A stretch of DNA of 64,000 nt from Cyanobium gracile_A (GCF_034931305.1 NZ_JAYGHY010000005.1:1-64000), one strand, 5' to 3'; numbered from the stretch's first letter, positions 39,713 through 48,319 are shown. Numbers and translations: made by a program. The notes: generated by a model not told the origin, from the letters alone.

Positions 39713-40909
39713 ATGGGCGACGCGTTTCCCCAGGCGGCAGGACGGATGGCGGCGGTGGCCGATCCGGTCATCGCCCAGGTGGGCGCCCTGATGCGCCAGC
39801 GCCCGCAAGCCCTCTCCCTGGCCCAGGGCATGGTGGACTGGGCACCACCGCCGGGGGTGAGCCGGGCCGTGGCCCTGGCCCTGGCAGAAACGGATCGGAG
39901 GCTGGATCGCTACGGGCCGGTGCAGGGGGAGCCGGCCGTGCTGGAGGCCGTGCGGCGGGAGCTCACCGAGGAGCGCGGCCTGGATCTGGAGGGCAGCGAG
40001 CTGCTGGTCACGGCCGGCAGCAACATGGCCTTCAACGCCATCGCCCAGGTGCTCTGCGACCCCGGCGACGAGGTGCTGCTGCCCCTGCCGTTCTATTTCA
40101 ACCACGCCATGGCGATCCGCCTGGCCGGCGGTGTGCCCGTGCCGGTGGCGGCGGGGCTGGTGCCCGATCCCGACCGGCTGGCGGCGGCGATCACCCCCCG
40201 CAGCCGCGCCATCGTGACCATCTCCCCCAACAACCCCAGCGGCCTGGTGACGCCGCCGGAGGTGTTGGCGGCCATCAACAACCTCTGCCACCGCCATGGG
40301 CTGGTGCATGTGAGCGACGAGGCCTATGCCGATTTCGTCCATGGCTCGGTGCCCCATGCAAGTCCTGGCCGGTTGCCCGGCAGCGGCGGCCACACGGTGT
40401 CTCTGTTCTCCCTCTCCAAGGCCTATGGCATGGCGGGCTGGCGGGTGGGTTACGCGGCGGTCCCGCGCCAGCTGATGGGGGCCCTGGCCAAGGTCCAGGA
40501 CACGGTGCTGATCTGCCCGCCCCAGGTGAGCCAGCGGGCGGCGCTGGCGGCCCTGGAGGCCGGACCCGCCTGGTGCCGCCCCCATGTCGAGGCCCTCGGC
40601 CAGCGGCGCCGGCAGTTGCTGGCCGCGGTGGCGGCGGCCAGGGACGGCGGACTGGCGGTGGAGCTGCTGGGTCCCCCGGATGGGGCCTTCTATGGCCTGC
40701 TGCGGTTCCCCTGTGCCCTCGATGGGGAGTCACTGATGCGGCACCTGGTGCTGGGACACGGGGTGGCGGCCCTGCCCGGCGACAGCTTCGGCCTGCCGGC
40801 GGCCAACGGCCTCGGCCAGCTGCGGCTCAGCTACGGCATGCTCGATGGCCCGGATCTGGACGAGGCCCTGCGGCGCCTGTTTCAGGCTCTGGCCGTTCTG
40901 GACCGGTAG
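39713..40909 (+). CDS. Class I/II PLP-dependent aminotransferase
   Basis: 398 residues. Fold type I aminotransferase motifs: TAGSNMAFNAI, ISPNNPSGLVTP, DEAYADF, and SLSKAYGMAGWRVGY with the PLP-binding lysine. The best fit is the aspartate/methionine aminotransferase group. It begins one base after phoR, so it could be read from the same transcript, although a functional link to phosphate is not evident. Substrate unknown. Confidence 0.85.
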   Translation: MGDAFPQAAGRMAAVADPVIAQVGALMRQRPQALSLAQGMVDWAPPPGVSRAVALALAETDRRLDRYGPVQGEPAVLEAVRRELTEERGLDLEGSELLVTAGSNMAFNAIAQVLCDPGDEVLLPLPFYFNHAMAIRLAGGVPVPVAAGLVPDPDRLAAAITPRSRAIVTISPNNPSGLVTPPEVLAAINNLCHRHGLVHVSDEAYADFVHGSVPHASPGRLPGSGGHTVSLFSLSKAYGMAGWRVGYAAVPRQLMGALAKVQDTVLICPPQVSQRAALAALEAGPAWCRPHVEALGQRRRQLLAAVAAARDGGLAVELLGPPDGAFYGLLRFPCALDGESLMRHLVLGHGVAALPGDSFGLPAANGLGQLRLSYGMLDGPDLDEALRRLFQALAVLDR

Positions 40910-40932
40910 GGCGACCAGAGGCCTGACGTGGT

Positions 40933-41649
40933 TCAGGGGGTAGCGCTGACCGTTTTGCTTTCGCCTGCGGCGGCCAGCATCCAGAGCGCTGTCCCCTCCG
41001 GCCACAGCAGCAGCAGCTTGTCGCCGGAGAGGACGGCGAGGGGATCACGGACGGGCAGCCCGGCGGCGCGCGCTTTGGCCAGGGGCAACCGCCGCCATTC
41101 CACGCCCTCTGCCGGCACGACCATCCCCTCGGGAGACTCCCGTGTGGCCGTTGCCTGCTCCCACAGACCCGCCAGGGCTGTGGCTTCGGACGCCTCGAGG
41201 GGCCGGGCCTGCAGGGCCAGGGCGAGCAAGGTGCTGACCGCGGTGGGTTCCGCGCCGGCCCTGGAGAGGGGACGGTCCTGGGCGGCCTCCCGCTCCGCCG
41301 CCGTGGCGCTCGCCACCCGGTCCTGGGTCCGGACCCTGTGGGCGTCCGTGCCACGCCGGCGACTGGCTGCCCCGGCGCGGGGTTCGGGCGGCAGATCCGT
41401 CGGCGGTGGAGGCGGCAGGGAGCTCAGGGAAGGCAGGGCCAGCAGGGGCAGGGCCGGCTCCCGGGCCTGCTGGCGGCTGAAGCGCAGCAGCTCGGGGGTG
41501 TCGTCCGCCGGGATGGCGGCTCTGCTGGCCACAGAACGCTGGGCGGGGCGCAGGGCCGGCAGCAGCAGCAGCAGCCCGTTCAGGGCCAGGGCCACCAGCA
41601 GGGGGAGCTGGAGGCGGCGCCAACGGGGGAAGGACAGGCTGGCTTTCAT
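40933..41649 (-). CDS. TonB-like periplasmic-spanning protein of an ExbBD cluster
   Basis: 238 residues from ATG 41649. One N-terminal membrane helix (RLQLPLLVALALNGLLLLLP), then a proline-rich stretch with PPPPPTDLPPEPR, as in TonB linkers, and a C-terminal region of about 50 residues. The C-terminal part is not a recognisable TonB beta-alpha-beta fold. The start overlaps the preceding exbD-like stop in ATGA. TonB-like function is inferred from the layout and operon; direct family evidence is weak. Confidence 0.55.
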   Translation of the reverse strand: MKASLSFPRWRRLQLPLLVALALNGLLLLLPALRPAQRSVASRAAIPADDTPELLRFSRQQAREPALPLLALPSLSSLPPPPPTDLPPEPRAGAASRRRGTDAHRVRTQDRVASATAAEREAAQDRPLSRAGAEPTAVSTLLALALQARPLEASEATALAGLWEQATATRESPEGMVVPAEGVEWRRLPLAKARAAGLPVRDPLAVLSGDKLLLLWPEGTALWMLAAAGESKTVSATP

Positions 41650-42011
41650 GGCAGTTGCAGTTCCAGGGGCAGGTCCGTGCGGCCCAGCCGCCCCATCAGC
41701 TGCTGCACGGCCCCCCAGGGCACGTCGCGGTCGGGAACCAACCGCAGGGTGGGGCGGCCCTGGCCAGCTTCGAGCCGTTGCAGAACGGGGATCAGCTGCT
41801 CCCTGGGGACCGGCTGGTTCCACAGCCGCACCTGCCCGTCGGCGGCAAGGCGCAGGCTGACGATCCCCTGGCTCGCCGGCCGCTGGGCCAGCCGCTGCGG
41901 AACCAGGATCAGCGCCAGGGTCAGCAGCGTCAGGCCCGTCGCCATCGCCCCGAGGGCCAGGGCGTCCAGCGATGGCCCCCAGACAGGGTTGGGATCGGCT
42001 TCAGGGTTCAT
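41646..42011 (-). CDS. Second ExbD/TolR-like protein
   Basis: 121 residues. One helix after a short N-terminus (ALGAMATGLTLLTLALILV) is followed by a periplasmic domain rich in beta (SLRLAADGQVRLWNQPVPREQLIPVLQ, then PTLRLVPDRDVPWGAVQQLM), matching the ExbD/TolR family layout. A membrane Asp that couples proton flow in ExbD lies at the start of the helix (DALALG). It is coupled to its neighbours by ATGA overlaps on both sides. It differs from the first ExbD in sequence, as in operons with paired ExbD subunits. Confidence 0.7.
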   Translation of the reverse strand: MNPEADPNPVWGPSLDALALGAMATGLTLLTLALILVPQRLAQRPASQGIVSLRLAADGQVRLWNQPVPREQLIPVLQRLEAGQGRPTLRLVPDRDVPWGAVQQLMGRLGRTDLPLELQLP

Positions 42012-42361
42012 GGTTGCTTCTGGGGCAAGGTCAGCACCACCGGCCGGGGACTGATCGTGCGCAGTTGGGCGAGGGAGCGGCTCACCTGCCCCAGGGGCAA
42101 CGTGGCCGCCGGCAGGAAACGGATCTCGGTGCGCTCTGGCTGGGAGGCCAGCAGCCCCGGCAGCCGGCGGCGGGACACCGGCTCCCCGTTGACGAACCAG
42201 CGATCCTCCGGCGCCTGCACGATCCACAGGGCCCCGGTGAGGGCCTGTCCGCCCTGGGGGCGCAGCCGCGGCTGGCGCTCCCGGGCCAGGTCGGCCAGGG
42301 CGGCGACCGATCCGCACAGCAGCACGGTCAGCCCCACAAGCGCAGCAAGGGCGTAGGTCAT
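42008..42361 (-). CDS. exbD: First ExbD/TolR-like protein
   Basis: 117 residues from ATG 42361, coupled to exbB by an ATGA overlap. One helix (YALAALVGLTVLLCGSVAALADLA) then a periplasmic domain: LWIVQAPEDRWFVNGEPVSRRRLPGLL and IRFLPAATLPLGQVSRSLAQL, typical of ExbD. The usual membrane Asp is not in its standard place; the nearest acidic residue is at the end of the helix. Proton coupling would therefore need the second ExbD or ExbB. Confidence 0.7.
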   Translation of the reverse strand: MTYALAALVGLTVLLCGSVAALADLARERQPRLRPQGGQALTGALWIVQAPEDRWFVNGEPVSRRRLPGLLASQPERTEIRFLPAATLPLGQVSRSLAQLRTISPRPVVLTLPQKQP

Positions 42362-42855
42362 GCCGGGGGGAGCCAGGCACGGCCGAGGCGCTGCAGCCGC
42401 AGGCACTGGCTGCGCCGCAGCCACTGGTTCGCGACCAGGCCGGTGCTGGCGATCAGGCTGAGGATCAGCCCGATGGCCGTGCTCAGCAGCACCTGGCCGA
42501 ACCCGGCCAGGTTGGCGCCCGCCGGCAGCAGCAGCTGGGGGCCGAGGCTGGCGAGCACCTGCATCAGACCGAGCACGGTGCCCACCAGCCCCAGCAAAGG
42601 GGCCAGCACGACGGCGGCCTGCAGCAGCGGTTCACCGAAGCGCATCTCCAGGTCCCAGTCCTCCAGCTTCCGCCCTGCGGCCGGCGCCCCCTGGTCCGCC
42701 AGCAGCCGCTCCCACTGCTGCCGGCGGGAGGCCCGGGTGCGCCACCAGTGCCACCAGTAGCGGCCCCGGTCGAGCACCACGGTCACCACGGCGATGGAGA
42801 GCAACAGCAGCAGCAGGGCGACGGGCCCATGGATCCCGGGGATCGGTGTCTTCAC
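42358..42855 (-). CDS. exbB: ExbB/TolQ/MotA-family proton channel
   Basis: 165 residues from GTG 42855. Three helices, with the MotA_TolQ_ExbB signature: PLLGLVGTVLGLMQ and ALSTAIGL-like QVLLSTAIGLILSLIAS. It forms the proton-conducting channel that powers TonB-like proteins. Longer starts up to 42966 are open but overlap the cysK promoter region. The operon exbB-exbD-exbD-tonB-like runs with ATGA overlaps, so all four are translated together. Confidence 0.8.
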   Translation of the reverse strand: MKTPIPGIHGPVALLLLLLSIAVVTVVLDRGRYWWHWWRTRASRRQQWERLLADQGAPAAGRKLEDWDLEMRFGEPLLQAAVVLAPLLGLVGTVLGLMQVLASLGPQLLLPAGANLAGFGQVLLSTAIGLILSLIASTGLVANQWLRRSQCLRLQRLGRAWLPPA

Positions 42856-42989
42856 CCCTGGCAACGTTCTATGGCTGAAGCCGATCGTATGGGCCGATGT
42901 CGCCGGCACCACGTGCCGCAGCTGCTTGACAGTCCCCGGCGAGCGGGCGCTGACTAAGGTGCCCATGGACCGGATCCAGAGGGAGCGCC

Positions 42990-43970
42990 ATGAGCCCCAT
43001 CCATGCCGATAACAGCCTCAGCATCGGGCAGACCCCGCTGGTGGAGCTGCATCGCGTCACGGAGGGATGCGGGGCGCGGGTGCTCGCCAAGATCGAGGGC
43101 CGCAACCCGGCCTATTCGGTCAAGTGCCGCATCGGCGCCGCGATGATCTGGCAGGCCGAGAAGGATGGTCTGCTGGGGCCCGGCAAGGAACTGATCGAAC
43201 CCACCAGCGGCAACACCGGCATCGCCCTGGCGTTCGTGGCGGCTTCCCGGGGCATCCCCCTCACCCTCACGATGCCGGAGACGATGAGCCTGGAGCGCCG
43301 CAAGCTGCTCACCGCCTACGGCGCCAACCTGGTTCTCACCGAAGGTCGGCTGGGCATGGGCGGGGCGATCGGCGCGGCCCGGGAGCTGGCGGAGTCCGAG
43401 CCTGACCGCTGGGTGATGCTGCAGCAGTTCATGAATCCGGCCAATCCCCGCATCCACCACGACACCACGGGACCCGAGATCTGGCAGGACACCGATGGTG
43501 TTGTGGATGCGCTGGTGGCGGGCGTCGGCACCGGCGGCACCATCACCGGCGTCAGCCGCTACATCAAGACCACCCTCGGTAAGCCCCTGGTGTCCGTGGC
43601 CGTGGAGCCGCTCAACAGCCCCGTCATCCGCCAGACCATCGCCGGCGAGGACCTCAAGCCTGGCCCCCACAAGATCCAGGGCATCGGCGCCGGGTTCGTG
43701 CCCGCCAACCTGGATCTCAGCCTGGTCGATCGGGTGGAGGCCGTCAGCGACGAGGAGGCGGTGACGATGGCCCGCCGCCTGATGAAGGAGGAGGGAATCC
43801 TGGCCGGCATCTCCTGCGGCGCCGCCACGGTGGCCGCGCTGCGGCTGGCCAGGGAGGCGGCCTTCGCGGGTCGCACGATCGTGGTGGTGCTGCCGGATTC
43901 CGGCGAGCGTTACCTCAGTTCGGTGCTGTTCGAAGGCATGTTCAACGAACGGGGCCTGGCTGCCGTTTGA
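42990..43970 (+). CDS. cysK: Cysteine synthase A
   Basis: 326 residues. O-acetylserine sulfhydrylase makes cysteine from O-acetylserine and sulfide. PLP lysine K45 in AYSVKCRIGA, the substrate loop EPTSGNTGIALA, and GTGGTITGVSRYIK are all present. It is divergent from exbB and about 14 kb from the sulfate region. A full-length enzyme with no deletions. The 134-base upstream gap shows no convincing promoter pair. Confidence 0.96.
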   Translation: MSPIHADNSLSIGQTPLVELHRVTEGCGARVLAKIEGRNPAYSVKCRIGAAMIWQAEKDGLLGPGKELIEPTSGNTGIALAFVAASRGIPLTLTMPETMSLERRKLLTAYGANLVLTEGRLGMGGAIGAARELAESEPDRWVMLQQFMNPANPRIHHDTTGPEIWQDTDGVVDALVAGVGTGGTITGVSRYIKTTLGKPLVSVAVEPLNSPVIRQTIAGEDLKPGPHKIQGIGAGFVPANLDLSLVDRVEAVSDEEAVTMARRLMKEEGILAGISCGAATVAALRLAREAAFAGRTIVVVLPDSGERYLSSVLFEGMFNERGLAAV

Positions 43971-44007
43971 TCCCACCGACCGCGCCCGCGCTTCGAGGCC
44001 ATCGCCG

Positions 44008-44433
44008 ATGAGTTATCTGCGCCAGATCATGCAGCGGCTCCACGACCGCTCCACCCCGTTGCCGGCGGCTGAGCGGGGTGAGGCCCAGGGCCGCCTTGAA
44101 GAGCATCTGGCCCTCTACGGCACCCGGCTCGAGGCCTGCAGCGACGCCATGCTCCAGTACGAGGCCGCCTGGCTGGAGCAGCACATCGACAGCCTTGAAC
44201 TCTGCGGGCGGCAGCCCACCATGCTGGCCAGTGCCGGTGGTGCCGAACGGGTAGAAGCGCTGCTGCAGGAGAGCCTGTGTTTTCGCCAGCGGCTCGAACT
44301 CTGCCGGCGGCAGCGGGGCTTGGAGGGGGATGGGCTGCGGGCCGCCGTCGTGGCCAGTGAGCATGCCTGGGAACTCAGCGACCCAGCCCTGCGGCGGGCC
44401 TGGGGGTTTCCCGTGGAGCCACCAAACGCCTGA
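44008..44433 (+). CDS. Helical protein of unknown function
   Basis: 141 residues; predicted mostly helical with many Glu, Arg and Leu and no membrane segment or signal peptide. Four cysteines are scattered (ACSD, LCGR, SLCF, LCRR). I do not recognise a family. It sits between cysK (38 bases upstream) and the ferredoxin gene and may be co-transcribed with cysK. The cysteines, placed beside a sulfur enzyme and a ferredoxin, are suggestive but prove nothing. Confidence 0.6.
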   Translation: MSYLRQIMQRLHDRSTPLPAAERGEAQGRLEEHLALYGTRLEACSDAMLQYEAAWLEQHIDSLELCGRQPTMLASAGGAERVEALLQESLCFRQRLELCRRQRGLEGDGLRAAVVASEHAWELSDPALRRAWGFPVEPPNA

Positions 44434-44528
44434 GGCGGCCCTGTGCCCACTCGCGCACGCTGTACGCCTCGATACACCCCCCAGGCCCCGACTCCCCAAG
44501 GATTCCCTGCGATTCCTGCTGCGGCGCC

Positions 44529-44810
44529 ATGGCGAGCTTCACAATCACTCTGGAAGGGGGCAAGACCTTCCCCTGCCCTGACGACACCTACATCCTCGAT
44601 GCGGCCGAGGAGCAGGGCATCGATCTGCCCTACTCCTGCCGGGCCGGGGCCTGCAGCACCTGTGCCGGCAAGATCCTCTCCGGCAGCGTTGACCAGTCCG
44701 ACCAGAGTTTCCTGGACGATGAGCAGATCGGCGCAGGCTTCGCCCTGCTCTGCGTCAGCTACCCCCTCTCCGACTGCACCATCCAGCCAGGCGTCGAAGA
44801 GGATCTCTGA
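44529..44810 (+). CDS. petF: Plant-type [2Fe-2S] ferredoxin
   Basis: 93 residues. The cluster ligands are complete: C37, C42 and C45 in CRAGACSTC, and C75 in LLCVSY. The acidic surface (EEDL at the end, DDEQIG) and length match photosynthetic ferredoxins that take electrons from photosystem I. It is flanked by the convergent glutathione reductase gene 15 bases after its stop. Paralogues with special roles exist in cyanobacteria, so I cannot say it is the main one. Confidence 0.95.
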   Translation: MASFTITLEGGKTFPCPDDTYILDAAEEQGIDLPYSCRAGACSTCAGKILSGSVDQSDQSFLDDEQIGAGFALLCVSYPLSDCTIQPGVEEDL

Positions 44811-44825
44811 CCGACTTGTGTCCGA

Positions 44826-46184
44826 TCAACCCGGCATGGTGACGAACTCCTCGGCCACCGAGGGGTGCAGGGCCATGGTCCGGTCGAAGTCGGCCTTGGT
44901 GGCCCCCATGCCGATGGCGATCGCCGCCATCTGAATGATCTCGGCGCTGTGCTCGCCCACCATGTGGCAGCCCACCACCTTGTTGCTGGCCTTTTCCACG
45001 ATCAGTTTCAGCAGCACCCGGGGGCCACGGGCCGGCAGGGCCTGGGCCATGGGCCGAAAGCGGGCCCGGTGCACGCGGATGCCATCGGTGCCGAAGCGTT
45101 CGATCGCCGCTTCCTCGCTCAGCCCCACCCCGGCCAGTTCCGGCTGACTGAACACGGCACTGGCCACCAGGTCGTGGTTCACCTGTCGGGGCTTATTTCC
45201 GTACACCGTGTCGGCGAAGGCGCGGCCTTCATCCACCGCCACCGGCGTCAGGTTGACCCGGTCGGTCACGTCGCCGACGGCATGGATGTGGGGCACGTTG
45301 GTGGTCTGGTCGGCATCCACCGGGATGCGGTGGCCTTCCACCGCCACCCCGGCCGACTCCAGCTGCAGCCCTTCGAGGAAGGGCCGACGGCCGGTGGCCA
45401 GCAGAACACCGCCACAGGGGAGCACCTCACCGCTCTGGGTGACGACCTCCAGGGCTCCGGGCACGCCGGTGATGGCGGCGGGGCTGTGGGCGAAGCGGAT
45501 CTCGATGCCTTCGGCCTCCATGGCCTCCTGCACCGCCGCGGAGGCCTCCCGATCGAAGCCCCGCAGCAGGTGATCGCCACGCACCAGCAGGGTCACCGCC
45601 ACGCCCAGGCCATGCAGGATGCAGGCGAATTCACAGGCGATGAAGCCGGCGCCCACCACCACCACCTGGTCGGGGAATCGCTCCTGCAGGAACATGTCGT
45701 CGCTCACCCAGCCCAGTTCGGCCCCTGGGAGCACGGGCCGGTGCGGGCGGCCGCCGGCGGCGATCAGAATCCGGTCCCCCTTGAGCCGTCGGCTGGTGCT
45801 GGATCCAGGGACCACCTCGATGTGGTGGGGATCGGCGAAGCGGCCCCAGCCCCGCACCAGCTCGACGCCCGCCTTCTCCAGCAGGCCGATATGCAGCTCA
45901 TTGAGCCGGTCCACTTCGCGGCGCACGTTGGCGAGCAGCACCGAGGCATCAGGCCGGAAGCCATCCAGCTGCCAGCCGTAGCTGGCCGCATCGGCCAGCA
46001 GGTGCCGGTAGGCCGAGCCGTAGACCAGCAGCTTCTTGGGCACACAGCCGCGGATCACGCAGGTGCCTCCCACCCGATCGCCCTCCACGATCGCCACCGA
46101 GGCCCCGTAGGAGGCCGCCCGTTTGGCGGCGGCCAGGCCACCGGAACCCGCCCCCAGGACGATCAGATCGAAGCAGTCGGTCAT
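44826..46184 (-). CDS. gor: Glutathione reductase
   Basis: 452 residues. FAD motif GAGSGGLAAAKRAA, the redox-active disulfide in GGTCVIRGCVPKKLLVYG, an NADPH-binding GAGFIACEFA, and the C-terminal HPSVAEEFVTMPG with the base histidine mark glutathione reductase. NADPH keeps glutathione reduced for defence against photooxidative stress. It overlaps the downstream pentapeptide gene's ATG (46181-46184), so the two are coupled. Confidence 0.94.
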   Translation of the reverse strand: MTDCFDLIVLGAGSGGLAAAKRAASYGASVAIVEGDRVGGTCVIRGCVPKKLLVYGSAYRHLLADAASYGWQLDGFRPDASVLLANVRREVDRLNELHIGLLEKAGVELVRGWGRFADPHHIEVVPGSSTSRRLKGDRILIAAGGRPHRPVLPGAELGWVSDDMFLQERFPDQVVVVGAGFIACEFACILHGLGVAVTLLVRGDHLLRGFDREASAAVQEAMEAEGIEIRFAHSPAAITGVPGALEVVTQSGEVLPCGGVLLATGRRPFLEGLQLESAGVAVEGHRIPVDADQTTNVPHIHAVGDVTDRVNLTPVAVDEGRAFADTVYGNKPRQVNHDLVASAVFSQPELAGVGLSEEAAIERFGTDGIRVHRARFRPMAQALPARGPRVLLKLIVEKASNKVVGCHMVGEHSAEIIQMAAIAIGMGATKADFDRTMALHPSVAEEFVTMPG

Positions 46185-46837
46185 GGCAGCAGGGCGTCGT
46201 GGAGCAGGGTGCCATCCAGCATGGCGTCCCGGAGATCGGTGTCCCGCAGGTCACAGCCGCTCAGGTCGGCCTCGCGTAGATCGGCGCCTTCCATGTTGGC
46301 GCCGTAGAGACAGGCGCCGCGAAGATCACTTCCCTGCAGTTGGACGCCCTGCAGCAGGGCGAAGCTGAGATCGGCCCCCTGGAAATCGGCCCCGCCGAGG
46401 TCGGTGCGCTGGTCGAGAGCGCTGCGGAAGTCGGCCTCCACCAGCCGGGTGGACCGCCAGAGGCTGTGGGCGGCCAGCACGCCCCGCAGGCAGCAGCGGT
46501 GCATCAGGGCGGCGCTGAAATCGGCCCCCTGCAGCCGCGCCGCCGATAGGTCGGCGTCGTGCCAGAAGGAGCCGCCGGCCTTCAGGGCGGAGAGATCGGC
46601 CCCCCACAGCAGGGCCTGCTGGAAGCAGGCGCCCTCCACGTTCGCCCCCGCCAGCCGGGCATGGCCGAACCGCGACTCCTTGAAGCAGCCGCCGTGCAGG
46701 TCGCAGTCCCCCAGATCCAGCGCCACCCCATCGAGATCCCCCAGCCGCAGGCCGGCGAAGTCGCGTCGGCCTGCGGCGAGGGCCTGTTTGAGGGCGTCCA
46801 GATCGGCGGGGAGGTCAGAGGATGGCCGCAAGGGCAT
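46181..46837 (-). CDS. Pentapeptide-repeat protein
   Basis: 218 residues with runs of A(D/N)LxX-type repeats forming a right-handed quadrilateral beta-helix (AGANVEGACFQQALLWGADLSAL and GADFQGADLSFALLQGVQLQGSDLRGACLYGANMEGADLREADLSGCDL; shown here only by these short pieces GADFQGADLSF and EGADLREADLS). No signal peptide. Such proteins are very common in cyanobacteria and most have no known function. It starts inside the ArsR gene end (23-base overlap) and its stop overlaps the gor start, so the order arsR-pentapeptide-gor is one transcript. Confidence 0.88.
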   Translation of the reverse strand: MPLRPSSDLPADLDALKQALAAGRRDFAGLRLGDLDGVALDLGDCDLHGGCFKESRFGHARLAGANVEGACFQQALLWGADLSALKAGGSFWHDADLSAARLQGADFSAALMHRCCLRGVLAAHSLWRSTRLVEADFRSALDQRTDLGGADFQGADLSFALLQGVQLQGSDLRGACLYGANMEGADLREADLSGCDLRDTDLRDAMLDGTLLHDALLP

Positions 46838-47120
46838 CGAGTTGCTGGCGGCGGGAGGCGAGCATCAGTTTCTTGGCCTGAACCAGGAGCTGGAAGACGC
46901 CCTTGTCGATCACTTCATAGAACACCAGGCTTCCTTCGGGCCGGCGTCGCACCACGCCGGCGATCGTGAGCAGCTTGAGATGCTTGGAGACCAGGGCCTG
47001 GCTGAGGCCGGTCTTCTCGACAACGGCCGTGACATTCAGCGGGCCCGGACGCAGGGTCTCGAGCACGGTCAGGCGGTTGGGTTCGGAGAACACCTTGAAA
47101 TAGTCGGCCAGGGATTCCAT
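46815..47120 (-). CDS. ArsR/SmtB-family transcriptional regulator
   Basis: 101 residues from ATG 47120. A winged helix with FSEPNRLTVLETL, LNVTAVVEKTGLSQALVSKHLKLLTIAGVV and RRPEGSLVFYEV fits the ArsR family. No cysteine is present, so metal sensing by a thiolate (CxC) site is excluded; the inducer is unknown. It lies divergent from acsF across a 146-base region carrying two repeat elements and is first of a transcript with the pentapeptide and gor genes. Confidence 0.86.
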   Translation of the reverse strand: MESLADYFKVFSEPNRLTVLETLRPGPLNVTAVVEKTGLSQALVSKHLKLLTIAGVVRRRPEGSLVFYEVIDKGVFQLLVQAKKLMLASRRQQLDALAAIL

Positions 47121-47179
47121 CGACCGCTCCAGTGCCTGGGATGGGGCAGATGGTACCACGCTGTCGTCTCAGACCAGTC

Positions 47180-47209
47180 ATGCAGAATCGTGAAACCAGC
47201 TTTCTGCAT
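47180..47209. promoter_or_regulatory. 8-base perfect inverted repeat in arsR-acsF control region
   Basis: ATGCAGAA (47180-47187) and TTCTGCAT (47202-47209), with a 14-base spacer, 30 bases overall. This is a strong candidate operator because it is perfect and placed midway between the divergent starts. Dyads of this size suit winged-helix dimers such as ArsR proteins. Confidence 0.5.
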
Positions 47210-47216
47210 CAACCGG

Positions 47217-47256
47217 ATCACGTAGTATCACGTTGTCGTTATGACGTGAAGCACGT
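47217..47256 (+). promoter_or_regulatory. Four ACGT-core repeats upstream of acsF
   Basis: ATCACGT (47217), ATCACGT (47227), ATGACGT (47241) and GCACGT (47251) lie just upstream of the acsF ATG at 47267. The first and second, and the third and fourth, are spaced by exactly 10 bases, the two pairs by 14. The near-helical phase suggests two tandem binding sites for a regulator on the acsF promoter. No known consensus was identified. Confidence 0.5.
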
Positions 47257-47266
47257 CGCCTGTCCG

Positions 47267-48319
47267 ATGACAGCCACCCTCTCCTCTGCTGCCGTGGCCC
47301 CGTCCGCGGCCGCGCCGGCCGCCCCGCACCTGCGCGAGGACCTGCTGACGCCGCGCTTCTACACGACCCAGATCGCCAAGGCGGCCCGCACGGATCTGGA
47401 GCAGCAACGGCCGGCCTTCGACGCGATGCTGGCCGAAATGGAGGCGGACTACAACCGGGAGCATTTCGATCGCAAGGCACCGCTGGATCGGCTCCGGGAT
47501 CTGGGCCCCGAGGAGAAGCAGGCCTACGAGAGCTACCTGGTGCGCTCCTGCGTATCGGAGTTCTCCGGATTCCTGCTGTTCAAGGAGCTCTCCCGCCGGC
47601 TCCTCCAGGCGCAGCGTCCTGAGATGGGGCGGCTGTTCCAGCTGATGGCCCGCGATGAGGCCCGCCATGCCGGCTTCCTCAACCGGGCGCTGGTGGCCGA
47701 GGGCATCGAGATCGACCTGCCCAGCCTGAGCACGAAGCGACCGATCACCTGGTTCCCGCTGAGTTGGGTGCTCTACAGCGTCTTCCTGTCGGAAAAGATC
47801 GGCTACTGGCGCTACATCCTGATCGATCGCCATCTCAAGGCCCACCCCGACAACAACTTTGCGCCGCTGTTCGATTTCTTCGAGCCGTGGTGCCAGGACG
47901 AGAACCGCCATGGCGACATCTTCAACATGCTGATCCGCTGCTGGCCGTCCCTGCGCCAGGGGCTCCGCGGCAAGGTGCTGAGCCGCTTCTTTCTCTGGTC
48001 GGTGTTTCTCACCCACAGCCTCACCGTGTGTGAGCGGGGTGACTTCTACCGGATCCTGGGCATGGATCCGGAGGCTTTCGATGCCGAGGTGATGCGGCAG
48101 ACCAACCGCACGGCGCGCCGCGCCTTCCCCTGGGTCTTCGACCTGGAGAACGGCCAGTTCATTGCCCTGCGCAATCGCCTCGTGACCTGCTTCCAGGAGA
48201 TGGGCGCCGCCCGTCGCGAGGGGGCCTCTCCCCTGCGTCAGCTCGGCCTGAAGCTGCGCTTCGGCGCTCTGCTGTGGCGCCAGTTCTTCCAGCCGATGCT
48301 GCGGGTGGAGGCGGTATGA
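47267..48319 (+). CDS. acsF: Mg-protoporphyrin IX monomethyl ester (oxidative) cyclase
   Basis: 350 residues. AcsF (ChlA) is a diiron enzyme that forms the fifth ring of chlorophyll using O2. The carboxylate and histidine ligands are visible in FLLFKELSRRL, DEARHAGFLN and CQDENRHGDIF. It also shows the conserved GYWRYILIDRHL and TNRTARRAFPWVFDL segments. Because heme oxygenase and hemN lie in the same neighbourhood, this is likely the low-oxygen ChlAII-type copy, but this is inference. The ATG at 47267 is chosen by family start. Its stop overlaps the next gene in an ATGA. Confidence 0.93.
   Translation: MTATLSSAAVAPSAAAPAAPHLREDLLTPRFYTTQIAKAARTDLEQQRPAFDAMLAEMEADYNREHFDRKAPLDRLRDLGPEEKQAYESYLVRSCVSEFSGFLLFKELSRRLLQAQRPEMGRLFQLMARDEARHAGFLNRALVAEGIEIDLPSLSTKRPITWFPLSWVLYSVFLSEKIGYWRYILIDRHLKAHPDNNFAPLFDFFEPWCQDENRHGDIFNMLIRCWPSLRQGLRGKVLSRFFLWSVFLTHSLTVCERGDFYRILGMDPEAFDAEVMRQTNRTARRAFPWVFDLENGQFIALRNRLVTCFQEMGAARREGASPLRQLGLKLRFGALLWRQFFQPMLRVEAV

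Noticed and set aside
42926..42960. TTGACA followed by TAAGGT upstream of cysK
   Set aside because: The spacing of 23 bases between the two hexamers is too long for a standard promoter.
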